DNA of 64,000 nt from positions 62,390-126,389 of the forward strand of contig NZ_SUGA01000017.1 in NCBI RefSeq assembly GCF_004963255.1, written 5' to 3'. This document shows positions 54,769 through 64,000 of this stretch, in pieces. A program made the position numbers and the translations under genes. Under the pieces are notes generated by a model. The model ran no database searches and was not told the origin of the DNA. It saw only the letters and a program-made list of their open reading frames with translations. How positions within the stretch are numbered: position 1 is the stretch's first letter; each line of letters begins with the position of its first letter. Source of the stretch: Mesorhizobium sp. GTDB lineage: Bacteria > Pseudomonadota > Alphaproteobacteria > Rhizobiales > Rhizobiaceae.

Positions 54769-55581
54769 TCAAACGGCCTCGGCCGCTGCCTTGCCTGTCA
54801 GCAGAAGCTCGGTCGCCGCCGCCACATCAGCCTGGCGCATCAGGCTCTCGCCGACGAGGAAAGTACCGATCTTGCTCTTCTCCAACCGGCGGCAATCCTG
54901 ATGCGTGAAGATGCCGCTCTCGCTGACCAGCAGGCGGTCCGCCGGGACCATGGCGGCCAGCCGCTCCGAAACGTCGAGGCTGGTCTGGAAGGTTCTGAGA
55001 TCACGGTTGTTGATGCCGATCAGCCGCGATGACAAAGTAAGCGCGCGCTGCATTTCCTTCTCATCATGCACCTCGATCAGTGCGTCCATGCCGAGCTCGA
55101 AGGCGGTCGCTTCAAGCTCGCTGGCCAGCGCGTCGTCGACGCTCGCCATGATGATCAGGATCGCGTCGGCGCCCCAGGCGCGCGCCTCATAGACCTGGTA
55201 GGGATCGAAGAGAAAATCCTTGCGCAGGGCCGGCAGGCGCACCGCTGCGCGCGCGGCCGTCAAGAATTCCGGAGCGCCCTGGAAAGACGGTGCGTCGGTC
55301 AGCACCGAAAGGCACGCGGCGCCACCTTGCTGATAGGCCTGCGCCAATGACGGGGGGTCGAAATCGGCACGGATCAACCCCTTGGAAGGGCTGGCCTTCT
55401 TAATTTCGGCGATCAGCCCGAAGCTCCCCGCTCTTCGCTTCGCCTCGAGCGCCGCCAAAAAACCGCGCGTCGCACCGGCATCCTTTGCGCGCGCCTTGAT
55501 CTCGGCCAGCGGTATCTTCGCCTTCGCCGCCGCGATCTCTTCGCGCTTATAGGCTTCGATCTTGCGCAGGATGTCCGACAA
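54769..55581 (-). CDS. trpC: Indole-3-glycerol phosphate synthase
   Basis: Tryptophan pathway enzyme closing the indole ring. 270 residues, TIM barrel: ILRKIEAYKREEIAAAKAKI, LIAEIKKASPSKGLIRADFDPPSLA, LRKDFLFDPYQVYEARAWGADAILIIMA, LIEVHDEKEM, IGINNRDLRTFQTSLDVSERL, and LVSESGIF. TTG start at 55581, 4 bp after the trpD stop, gives the standard SDILRKIEAYK opening; no ATG or GTG fits. Co-transcribed with trpD and moaC. Confidence 0.95.
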   Translation of the reverse strand: MSDILRKIEAYKREEIAAAKAKIPLAEIKARAKDAGATRGFLAALEAKRRAGSFGLIAEIKKASPSKGLIRADFDPPSLAQAYQQGGAACLSVLTDAPSFQGAPEFLTAARAAVRLPALRKDFLFDPYQVYEARAWGADAILIIMASVDDALASELEATAFELGMDALIEVHDEKEMQRALTLSSRLIGINNRDLRTFQTSLDVSERLAAMVPADRLLVSESGIFTHQDCRRLEKSKIGTFLVGESLMRQADVAAATELLLTGKAAAEAV

Positions 55582-55585
55582 GGCC

Positions 55586-56596
55586 TTATCCGTTCGAAAT
55601 CTCGACGAGCTTGTCCAGCACCGCAAGGGCGCGGCCGCTGTCGATCGCTTGCGCCGCCGCCGCGATACCGTCGGCAAGTGTCGTCGCCTTGCCGGCCACA
55701 ACCAGACCGGCGCCAGCGTTCATCAGCACCGTGTCGCGATAGGCGCCGGCGGCGCCACCCAACATATCGCGCAGTTGCCTGGCGTTGTAGGCCGCGTCGC
55801 CGCCGCGCAGCTCTTCCTTGGTGTGCCGCTTCAGGCCGACGGCTTCCGGCGTCAGGGTGAAGGTGCGGATCTCGCCGCCAGCAAGCTCCGCAACCTGGGT
55901 CTCGCCGGTGGTTGTGATCTCGTCATAGCCATCGCCATGGACGACCCAGGCGTGCTCGGCGCCCAGCGCCTTCAGCGTCTCGGCCACCGGCATGATCCAC
56001 TCCGGCAGGAAAACGCCGACCATCTGGCGGCTGACGCCGGCGGGGTTCGACAGCGGTCCGAGCAGATTGAAGATGGTGCGCGTGCCGAGCTCGACGCGGG
56101 TCGGCCCGACATGCTTCATCGCCGGATGATGCGCCGGCGCGAACATGAAGCCGACGCCGGCCTCATGGATGCAGCGGCCGATCATTTCCGGGGAGATATC
56201 TATTCTGACGCCCAGCGCCGTCAGCACATCGGCGGAGCCGGTCAGCGAGGACAGGCCGCGATTGCCATGCTTGGCGACGGGCACGCCGGCGGCGGCGATG
56301 ACGAAGGCCGAAGCGGTCGAGATGTTGACCGAGTGCGAATTGTCGCCGCCGGTGCCGACGATGTCGATGGCGCCCTGCGGCGCCTCGACACGCAGCATCT
56401 TGGCACGCATCGTGGCGACCGCACCGGATATCTCGCCCACCGTTTCGCCGCGCACGCGCAGCGCCATCAGGAAGCCGCCGATCTGGCCGGGCGTCGCGTC
56501 GCCCGACATGATGATGTCGAACGCCTCGCGTGCTTCCTCAAAGGAAAGCGCGGTGCCGGTAGCGACCTTGGCGATATGTGTCTTCAGCGCGCTCAT
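55586..56596 (-). CDS. trpD: Anthranilate phosphoribosyltransferase
   Basis: Transfers phosphoribose to anthranilate. 336 residues: DIVGTGGDNSHSVNISTASAFVIAAAGVPVAKHGNRGLSSLTGSADVL is the PRPP site, followed by FMFAPAHHPAMKHVGPTRVELGTRTIFNLLGPLSNPAG. ATG at 56596 overlaps the ppiD stop by 4 bp (ATGA). trpE/G is not in the window. Confidence 0.96.
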   Translation of the reverse strand: MSALKTHIAKVATGTALSFEEAREAFDIIMSGDATPGQIGGFLMALRVRGETVGEISGAVATMRAKMLRVEAPQGAIDIVGTGGDNSHSVNISTASAFVIAAAGVPVAKHGNRGLSSLTGSADVLTALGVRIDISPEMIGRCIHEAGVGFMFAPAHHPAMKHVGPTRVELGTRTIFNLLGPLSNPAGVSRQMVGVFLPEWIMPVAETLKALGAEHAWVVHGDGYDEITTTGETQVAELAGGEIRTFTLTPEAVGLKRHTKEELRGGDAAYNARQLRDMLGGAAGAYRDTVLMNAGAGLVVAGKATTLADGIAAAAQAIDSGRALAVLDKLVEISNG

Positions 56597-58488
56597 CGTG
56601 TCTGTGCTTGCGAAACGGCGTTCGGATCGATGCGAACGTCATATTGCGACTGCAACTGCGCCACCAGCTGGTCGAGCAGGTCGTCGGACATGCCGGCGCC
56701 GAAGGATTTCTGCGCCTCTTCCGGCACCGTGCTGCCGTCGGCGCCCGCCGGCTCGAAGACCTCGGCGACCTTGAACAGGATCTGGCCGTCGCCGGTGGGC
56801 GAGGGGATCAGGCCGGTGCCGCCTTCGCCGACGCCGAACATGGCCGCAGAACCCTCCTTGCCGAAATCGGCATCGTCGGCTTCGCGCTTCAGGCCACGCT
56901 TGGTCTGTTTCTCGAGCTTGAGCTCGCCGGCGATGACGTCGAGCGTGGTGCCGGCCTTGAGGCGCTTCTCGAGCTCCTGCGCCTTCGCGTCGAGCCGCTT
57001 GTCGGTCTCGGCTTCCGTCCAGTCGTCCACGACCTTCTTGCGGACCTCATCCAGCGTGCGGTCGCGCGCCGGCGTGATCGACTGCACCTCGTAGAAGACG
57101 AAACCATTGTCGGCGGTCGTCAGGCCTTCATTCTCGGTATTGGGCTCGGCCGCGAACACCGCCTTGATGAGATCTGCCGATTGCGGCAGGTCATTGACTA
57201 CGGTGCCGTCCGGCCGTTGGCCGGTGCGGTCGATGGCGTCGATGGTGACGACCTTGAGCTTCAGCTTGTCGGCGGCCTGGGCAAGCGAGGCGCCCGAGGC
57301 GCGGGTATCCTCGTAACTATCATGCACGTCGAGCAGGATACGGCTTGCCTCGCCGAGCGTCAGGTCCTTGCGAATCTGAGCGGACACTTCCGAAAGCGGC
57401 TTCACGACCTGCGGCTTGATCTCCGTGACGCGCAGGAGCACGGGACCGAAAGCGCCCTGGACGACCTGGCTTACCTCGTTGGCATTGAGCGAGAAGGCCG
57501 CGTCGGCGACCGCCTTGTCGGCGATCTTATCCTTGGACAGCGTGCCGAGCAGCGTGTCGGCCTGCGTCTTGCCTTCGGCGGTGACGAGCTTGTCGAAGGT
57601 GGCGCCGGCCTTCAGCGAATCCAAAGCCGCCTTGGCCGCATCCGGCGTTTTGAACACCAGTTGCTCGACGGTGCGCATCTCGGGCGTCGTGTAGCGCGCG
57701 ATATTCTTGTTGTAGTCCTCGCTCACCTGCTGGTCTGTCACCGCCGACGGGTCCGCGATGTCCTGCGGTTCCAGCCGGACATAGGAGAACTTGCGGTATT
57801 CCGGCGCGGCGTAGTTCTTCTTGTTGGCGTCGAAATAGGCGTTGAGGGCGCTGTCGGACGGCGCCTCGATCGGCTGCACCAGCGTTTTCGGCAGCACCAG
57901 ATAGTCGATCGTGCGATCCTCGCCGCGATAGAGCGAGACCGCCTTGAGGAAGGTCTGCGGCACTTTCAGCCCGTCGGAGATCGCCTCGACGATCTGCTGG
58001 CGCACGGCCACCTGCGAGCGGTTCTTCAGATAATCCTCGGGCCGCATGTTGAGCTGGCGAAGGAGGTATTCGAACGTCCGGCGATCGAACTGGCCGCTGG
58101 GGCCCTTGAAAGCTGGATCCTCGCGCGTCAGTTCGGCCAGCCGGTCCTTGGAAAGGCCGAGGCCAAGCTTGCGCGCCTGCTCATCGAGCACGGCGCCCGA
58201 CACGAGCTGTGCCAGCACCTGGTTGTCGACGCCGAGCAGCTTGGCCTGGTCCTGGGTGACGCGCTGGCCATATTGCTGGGAAAGCAGGCTGAGCTGGCGA
58301 TCATAGGCGAGGCGGTACTCGTTGATCGAGACCTCGGTGCCGCCGGCGGTGATCACCGCGTGATGGCCGCCCAGCACGCCACCCACCATGCGTGTGGTGG
58401 CGCCCCAGGCGAGGAAACTCACCACCAGCAAGGACAGCAACGCCTTCGCGACCCAGGTGCCCGCCGCGCTTCTCAATATACCAAGCAT
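56593..58488 (-). CDS. ppiD: Peptidylprolyl isomerase, PpiD type
   Basis: Inner-membrane-anchored periplasmic chaperone that helps proteins leaving the Sec translocon. 631 residues: short cytoplasmic part, one helix (about 12-30), SurA_N-like domain with YDRQLSLLSQQYGQRVTQDQAKLLGVDNQVLAQLV, and a parvulin domain around 265-360 with VSEDYNKNIARYTTPEMRTVEQLVF, NEVSQVVQGAFGPVLLRV. Heads the ppiD-trpD-trpC-moaC-moeA unit and is divergent from tpiA. Confidence 0.9.
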   Translation of the reverse strand: MLGILRSAAGTWVAKALLSLLVVSFLAWGATTRMVGGVLGGHHAVITAGGTEVSINEYRLAYDRQLSLLSQQYGQRVTQDQAKLLGVDNQVLAQLVSGAVLDEQARKLGLGLSKDRLAELTREDPAFKGPSGQFDRRTFEYLLRQLNMRPEDYLKNRSQVAVRQQIVEAISDGLKVPQTFLKAVSLYRGEDRTIDYLVLPKTLVQPIEAPSDSALNAYFDANKKNYAAPEYRKFSYVRLEPQDIADPSAVTDQQVSEDYNKNIARYTTPEMRTVEQLVFKTPDAAKAALDSLKAGATFDKLVTAEGKTQADTLLGTLSKDKIADKAVADAAFSLNANEVSQVVQGAFGPVLLRVTEIKPQVVKPLSEVSAQIRKDLTLGEASRILLDVHDSYEDTRASGASLAQAADKLKLKVVTIDAIDRTGQRPDGTVVNDLPQSADLIKAVFAAEPNTENEGLTTADNGFVFYEVQSITPARDRTLDEVRKKVVDDWTEAETDKRLDAKAQELEKRLKAGTTLDVIAGELKLEKQTKRGLKREADDADFGKEGSAAMFGVGEGGTGLIPSPTGDGQILFKVAEVFEPAGADGSTVPEEAQKSFGAGMSDDLLDQLVAQLQSQYDVRIDPNAVSQAQTR

Positions 58489-58631
58489 GCATACTTCCGA
58501 GTTTTGCGCATTTTCGCATGCGCCGAGTCTGAAACAAGCGCAATAGCGCCCTTCCGGTCCACTGTCGATTGCTTTGTGACCTGATTTTGGTAGTGAGGGC
58601 GCTGCTTAATGTCGCTCGGAGAACGCGTCCC

Positions 58632-59399
58632 ATGACCCCTGGAATCCGCCCCCTTGTCGCCGGCAACTGGAAAATGAACGGCACCAGCGCCTCGCTCAAC
58701 GAGCTGCGGTCGATCGGCAACGGTTTCATGAGCGGACTCGACGCCGAGACCGAAGCGGTGGTGTGCGTGCCGGCGACGCTGCTCCAGCGCGCCGCCGAGA
58801 TCCTGTCGCGCACGCCGGTGCGGGCCGGTGGAGAGGATTGTCATCCCAAGGAGAGCGGCGCCTTTACCGGCGAGATTTCCGCCGAGATGCTGAAGGACGC
58901 CGGCGCGAGCCATGTCATTGTCGGCCATTCCGAGCGCCGCGAACTGTTCGGCGACAACGATGCGACGGTCCATGCCAAGGCTTCGGCTGCCTGGCGGGCA
59001 GGGCTGGTGGCCATCATCTGCATCGGCGAGACACGCGCCGAGCGCGAGGCGGGCGCGACGCTCGATGTCCTGTCGCGACAGCTCGAGGGCTCGGTTCCGA
59101 CCAGCGCCACCGCGGCGAACACCATCATTGCCTATGAGCCGGTGTGGGCGATCGGCACCGGCCTCACTCCGACGGCGGCCGACGTCGCCGAGGCGCATGC
59201 GCATATCCGCGGCAAGCTGACCGGCTTGCTCGGCGATGCCGCGGCCAGGATGCGCATTCTCTATGGCGGCTCGGTCAAGCCGTCCAACGCGGTGGAACTG
59301 CTCGGCGTCGAGAATGTCGACGGCGCGCTGGTCGGCGGCGCCAGCCTCAAGGCGGCCGACTTCCTCGCTATCGCGGAAGCCTACATGAACATCTCCTAG
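58632..59399 (+). CDS. tpiA: Triosephosphate isomerase
   Basis: Interconverts dihydroxyacetone phosphate and glyceraldehyde-3-phosphate. 255 residues: LVAGNWKMNG with K14, VIVGHSERRELFGD with catalytic His, IAYEPVWAIGTG with catalytic Glu, and ILYGGSVKPSNAVELLG phosphate loop. ATG at 58632. A repeat element begins right at the stop codon. Confidence 0.97.
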   Translation: MTPGIRPLVAGNWKMNGTSASLNELRSIGNGFMSGLDAETEAVVCVPATLLQRAAEILSRTPVRAGGEDCHPKESGAFTGEISAEMLKDAGASHVIVGHSERRELFGDNDATVHAKASAAWRAGLVAIICIGETRAEREAGATLDVLSRQLEGSVPTSATAANTIIAYEPVWAIGTGLTPTAADVAEAHAHIRGKLTGLLGDAAARMRILYGGSVKPSNAVELLGVENVDGALVGGASLKAADFLAIAEAYMNIS

Positions 59400-59541
59400 A
59401 GACCGTTTGGAAATTCTACTCCGGCGGCCATCTGGCGGCGTTTTCTGCGCTTCCGGTGCTCACGGACCTGAATGTCCGCTGCGCTCCGGTTCTCGAAACC
59501 ACCACCATATGACTCGCCGGAGCGAATTTCGAAACGGTCTC
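59399..59541. repeat. Palindromic repeat element between tpiA and secG
   Basis: Terminal inverted arms of about 25 bp (59399-59424 and 59517-59541, starting GAGACCGTTT and ending AAACGGTCTC, three mismatches) enclose about 90 bp. The inside holds GGCGGCGTTTTCTGCGCTTCCGG and TGCGCTCCGGTTCTCGAAACC, a motif I recall as dispersed in rhizobial chromosomes. The left arm starts on the last base of tpiA. The remaining 59542-59691 holds secG leader sequence only. Confidence 0.75.
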
Positions 59542-59691
59542 TCGGCTTCAGCGGCATAAATCGTTGTATTGGCCGCATTGCTTCCCATATTCCCGGCCAC
59601 GGGCTTGGAAATGCCGGCAAAGCATTGTAAGGAGCCGCCTCCAAAACACCGGTCGTATGCGCGGCAGCGCTTGGCCTCGCCAGGATAAATT

Positions 59692-60198
59692 ATGGAAACC
59701 GTACTGATCGTAATCCACCTCATGGTCGTGCTCGCCCTTGTCGGCGTGGTGCTGCTGCAGCGCTCCGAAGGCGGCGGCCTGGGCATCGGCGGCGGTTCCG
59801 GTTTCATGACCGCGCGCGGTGCTGCGAATGCGCTGACCCGCGCGACAGCGATCCTGGCGGCGGCCTTCTTCGTGACCTCGCTGGCGCTGTCGATCCTTGC
59901 CCGCTACGGCGAGAAGCCGATCGACATTCTCGACCGGCCGGCGACGTCAAGCCAGGGCAGCGGCGTGCTCAACCAACTGCCGGGTTCCAATGGGCCGGTG
60001 GGCACCTCCAAGCCCGCGGCTCCGGCCAGCGGCACGACTCCCGCGGCTCCGTCGGGCGGTACGGCGACCACGACGCCTCTTGCCAACGGCACCATGGCGC
60101 CTGCGCCGGCTCCGGCGACAACGCCTGCTCCGGCTGCGCCGGCGCCAGCAGCCAACGGCGTCACCTTGCCGGTCACGCCGCAGGTTCCGAACCAGTAG
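59692..60198 (+). CDS. secG: Preprotein translocase subunit SecG
   Basis: Two-helix component of SecYEG. METVLIVIHLMVVLALVGVVLLQRSEGGGLGIGGG and ATAILAAAFFVTSLALSILAR are the helices with the GGGLG loop. 168 residues, against about 75-110 in other bacteria: the extra 85 form a low-complexity Ala/Pro/Thr/Ser tail (SNGPVGTSKPAAPASGTTPA onward) expected in the periplasm. Possible promoter TTGTAT-N16-CATATT at 59564-59591. Confidence 0.92.
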   Translation: METVLIVIHLMVVLALVGVVLLQRSEGGGLGIGGGSGFMTARGAANALTRATAILAAAFFVTSLALSILARYGEKPIDILDRPATSSQGSGVLNQLPGSNGPVGTSKPAAPASGTTPAAPSGGTATTTPLANGTMAPAPAPATTPAPAAPAPAANGVTLPVTPQVPNQ

Positions 60199-60213
60199 CC
60201 AGCCAAGGACCGG

Positions 60214-60248
60214 GCCGCGATCTGTTGTTCTTTGAACACAGTCGCGGC
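60214..60248. repeat. Long hairpin downstream of secG
   Basis: GCCGCGA (60214-60220) pairs with TCGCGGC (60242-60248), with further pairing inside (TGTTC/GAACA). No T tract, so not a classical terminator; may mark the end of secG transcription. Confidence 0.45.
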
Positions 60249-60411
60249 AAATGCGCGTCCGATCACAAAGATTCAACCGGGCGTGGCGCCTGCCTCAGCT
60301 TGAGGCGATGACGGCTAATCGATTATAGATTGCCCGCGGCACTTTATCGGCGTCCTTGGGGGGCGCCGGGCGATGCCGTGGGCAACTTGCTTTGACAATC
60401 GGATCTTCGCC

Positions 60412-61533
60412 ATGCAGCTTCGCAGCTTCATCCTTCTGGGAGTCTGTGCCGTCCTCGGCATGGGCTCCGCGGCCTTTGCCGGACCGGCAAACCTGGCCAC
60501 TTCCCCGTCGGTAGAGACGACCGACGCAATTCCAGTCGCCGCCGCCAAGAGCGACGCATCGCAGCTGAAGCTTCTCAAGAAGAAGAAAAACCCGACCCCG
60601 GACGACCTTGCGCAGATCAGCAAGCTCGAGGCCAAGATCGTGGCCGACAAGGAAGCGGCCAAGCAGAAGGCGCTCGAGGCTCGCAAGCTGGCGATGCGCG
60701 AGGCGGCCAAGGCCAAGGCAGACGCACTGCGCCAGGAATGGCTCGCCAAGAAGGGCAGCGCACCGGCAGAAGTCGCCGACGCCAAGCCGGCCAAGAAGAC
60801 TACCAAGATCATCGCGCCGCTGGAGCCATTAGCGCCGCTCGTTCCGGTCAAGGCCGAAGAGCCGATCCCGGCGGAAGCCATGAACATCACCGCCACCGGC
60901 AACAATGGCGAACTGCGCAGCGAGCAGCCCGGGCAGAAGCAGAGCAGCGGCGGGCTGTTCGCAGGCCTCTTCGGCGGTGCCTCGGTGTCTTCGATCAGCT
61001 ATCTGCCAGAGACCCGCGCACTTGATTCGGCGCTCGCCAAAAAGGACGCCAAGCGACCCTTCAAGGTAAAGCCGGAATTCGTGCCGCAGGACGTCACGTT
61101 CACCGGCTATGAGCCGGGCACCATCGTGATCGACACCAGCGCTCGCCGCCTCTACCTCGTCGAGTCGTTTTCCACTGCCCGCCGCTACGCCATCGCCGTT
61201 GGCCGCGAAGGCCTGCAGTTCAAGGGCACGGTGGCGGTCGGCGACAAGCAGGAATGGCCGCGCTGGATCCCGACGCTCGACATGCAGAAGCGCGAGCCGA
61301 AGCATTACGGCCAGTACAAGGACGGCATGCCCGGCGGCGGCGAGAACCCGCTCGGCGCGCGCGCCATCTACCTCTATGACGGCAAGAAGGACACGCATCT
61401 GCGCATCCACGGCACGATTGCGCCGAACTCGATCGGAACCAGCGCCTCCAATGGCTGCTTCCGCATGATCAACGAGCACGTCATGGACCTCTACAGCCGC
61501 GTCAAGATCGGCACCAAAGTTGTTATTATATAA
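60412..61533 (+). CDS. L,D-transpeptidase (YkuD domain) with Lys-rich spacer
   Basis: Periplasmic peptidoglycan cross-linking or lipoprotein-attaching enzyme. 373 residues: signal peptide (MQLRSFILLGVCAVLGMGSA, ending AFA-GPA), a Lys/Ala-rich helical stretch at about 40-130, then the YkuD domain (about 245-373) with RRYAIAVGREG, PRWIPT, LGARAIYLY, and the catalytic HGTIAPNSIGTSASNGCFRM (C349). The charged spacer may reach or bind the cell wall. ATG at 60412 taken because it begins the signal peptide. Rho-independent terminator follows. Confidence 0.91.
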   Translation: MQLRSFILLGVCAVLGMGSAAFAGPANLATSPSVETTDAIPVAAAKSDASQLKLLKKKKNPTPDDLAQISKLEAKIVADKEAAKQKALEARKLAMREAAKAKADALRQEWLAKKGSAPAEVADAKPAKKTTKIIAPLEPLAPLVPVKAEEPIPAEAMNITATGNNGELRSEQPGQKQSSGGLFAGLFGGASVSSISYLPETRALDSALAKKDAKRPFKVKPEFVPQDVTFTGYEPGTIVIDTSARRLYLVESFSTARRYAIAVGREGLQFKGTVAVGDKQEWPRWIPTLDMQKREPKHYGQYKDGMPGGGENPLGARAIYLYDGKKDTHLRIHGTIAPNSIGTSASNGCFRMINEHVMDLYSRVKIGTKVVII

Positions 61534-61573
61534 CAACTAGTCGTTATCATCTGACGCGTTGAATCATACTGCC

Positions 61574-61606
61574 GAAAGGGCCGGCACCGCCGGCCCTTTT
61601 GTTTTG
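61574..61606 (+). terminator. Rho-independent terminator after the L,D-transpeptidase gene
   Basis: AAAGGGCCGG-CACCG-CCGGCCCTTTT: 10-bp stem (61575-61599) with a 5-base loop and T-rich tail. Confidence 0.9.
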
Positions 61607-61713
61607 AATAATGAAAACGCCGATCACCGGCACCCGCGCCATTTTGGGAAAAAGCCTTCGCGGCGGTTTTTTCTCTGGCGGAATCAATCAGGCCGCGTTA
61701 AGCGATGACTCCC

Positions 61714-63342
<1,629 letters not shown>

Positions 63343-63364
63343 ACCATCGGCTGGCGAACCAGCT

Positions 63365-63952
63365 ATGCAAACCTATGTCGCGCTGCTCTACAGCATAGGC
63401 CTCGGCGAAGGCCGGCGCCTCGTTATGTCGGACTTCAAGGCGATGGCCGAAGGTCTCGGCTTCAACAATATCCGCACGCTGGTATCGACCGGCAACCTGG
63501 TCTTCGAGGCGCGAGCTGGCGAAATTTCGAGACTTGAGCGTCGGCTGGAAAAGGCCTTCGAGAAAACTTTCGGCCGCCATGTCGATATTATCGTGCGCCG
63601 CGCAGAGGATTGGTTGAAGCTCGCGGCGTCTAATCCGTTCCCTGCCGAATCGGCGGAAGCCGGCGACCAGGTCGCGATTCGGGTGATGCGCCAACCTGTC
63701 GCCGACGAAGCGCTATCGGGACTTCAGGCCCGCGCGTCCGACGATGAGAAGGTGCTTTTGGTCGACGGCGACATCTGGCTTGTCTTCTCACGCGAGCGGC
63801 CGAGCTCGCGGCTGCTTGCAGCCGCCAATCACAAGCGCTTCGGCGTCGGCACGTCGCGAAACTGGAACACAGTGCGCCGGCTGGCGGAGATGGTCGGCGG
63901 GGCCTTCCCTTCTCCCCCTGTGGGAGAAGGTGGCCGCGAAGCGGCCGGATGA
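63365..63952 (+). CDS. DUF1697 family protein
   Basis: A 195-residue protein of unknown function: TYVALLYSIGLGEGRRLVMSDFKAMAEGLGFNNIRTLVSTGNLVFEA matches the DUF1697 opening, usually ALLRGINVGG, and HKRFGVGTSRNWNTVRRLAEM the end. Normal domain sequence stops at about residue 181; the last 14 codons (PSPPVGEGGREAAG) are coded by a palindromic repeat, so the natural stop was likely displaced by its insertion. 22 bp after pyrG. Confidence 0.85.
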   Translation: MQTYVALLYSIGLGEGRRLVMSDFKAMAEGLGFNNIRTLVSTGNLVFEARAGEISRLERRLEKAFEKTFGRHVDIIVRRAEDWLKLAASNPFPAESAEAGDQVAIRVMRQPVADEALSGLQARASDDEKVLLVDGDIWLVFSRERPSSRLLAAANHKRFGVGTSRNWNTVRRLAEMVGGAFPSPPVGEGGREAAG

Positions 63953-64000
63953 GGGGTGTTCCAGGGAACGCCAACGTCTCACTCCGCTGGAACACCCCTC
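63908..64000. repeat. Rhizobial-type palindromic repeat cluster (RIME-like), running past the window end
   Basis: Three nested structures: CCTTCTCCC/GGGAGAAGG hairpin (63908-63930), GGCCGC-GAA-GCGGCC hairpin (63932-63946), and a perfect 14-bp inverted repeat GAGGGGTGTTCCAG (63951-63964) / CTGGAACACCCCTC (63987-64000). The order matches intergenic mosaic elements common in rhizobia; the name RIME is from memory. Confidence 0.8.

Noticed and set aside
60199..60411. tRNA gene after secG
   Set aside because: Some bacteria have a tRNA here, but no cloverleaf or CCA end could be drawn; only a hairpin is present.

Overview
The window is a dense, GC-rich alphaproteobacterial chromosome segment that looks like Mesorhizobium or a close relative in the Rhizobiales. 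This rests on gene order (pyrB, inactive pyrC and plsY; pyrH-frr-uppS-cdsA-rseP-bamA-lpxD-fabZ-lpxA-lpxI-lpxB; then gltA, gltX, comEC, lexA and the moeA-moaC-trpC-trpD-ppiD run), on lpxI rather than lpxH, on an EipB-type periplasmic protein, a phasin, CTTGCG-N17-CTATAN promoters, a GTTC-N7-GTTC SOS box, and palindromic intergenic repeats of rhizobial type. It reads as core chromosome. No tRNA or rRNA gene, insertion sequence, prophage or CRISPR array was seen.

Layout. 1-2.8 kb (minus): plsY (cut by the window edge), a dihydroorotase-like protein lacking catalytic residues, and pyrB. 2.9-6.9 kb: an AidB-type acyl-CoA dehydrogenase, two small membrane proteins, ruvX and a metal-dependent hydrolase. 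7.0-10.2 kb: gatC, a GNAT acetyltransferase, gatA and a YdcF-like protein. 10.2-15.5 kb: a DUF599 membrane protein, sdaA, a short HicB-like ORF, DUF1489, a J-domain-like membrane protein, and a D-Ala-D-Ala carboxypeptidase with a SPOR domain. 15.7-19.2 kb: phasin with an operator-covered promoter, then clpS-clpA. 19.2-21.1 kb: a CPT-like kinase and azlC/azlD. 21.1-25.9 kb (minus): HIT protein, LTA-synthase-like transferase, a peptidogalycan-type acyltransferase, GDPD and RidA. 26-27.9 kb: eipB, DUF4031, LysE.

28-44 kb (plus) is a housekeeping block: rpsB-tsf, a LysR/SnoaL/aldo-keto reductase group, then pyrH, frr, uppS, cdsA, rseP, bamA, lpxD, fabZ, lpxA, lpxI and lpxB. It joins translation, undecaprenyl phosphate and phospholipid supply, outer membrane protein assembly and lipid A synthesis. 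44-50.5 kb: gltA and gltX (minus), comEC (plus), lexA (minus). 50.9-53 kb: kynureninase and a formylkynurenine formamidase-like hydrolase (plus), apparently set into an otherwise canonical neighbourhood. 53-58.5 kb (minus): a tightly overlapped ppiD-trpD-trpC-moaC-moeA operon. 58.6-64 kb (plus): tpiA, secG, an L,D-transpeptidase, pyrG and a DUF1697 protein.

Most interesting points: an aspartate transcarbamoylase partner that has lost its metal ligands; a phasin promoter whose spacer is a perfect 15-bp palindrome repeated 22 bp downstream; a J-like domain with NAD in place of HPD; a gatA insertion of about 33 residues with a GNAT gene inside the gat cluster; the lack of dxr between cdsA and rseP; and three palindromic repeat elements, two of which supply the last codons of a gene. 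I did not find a clearly new multi-gene system.
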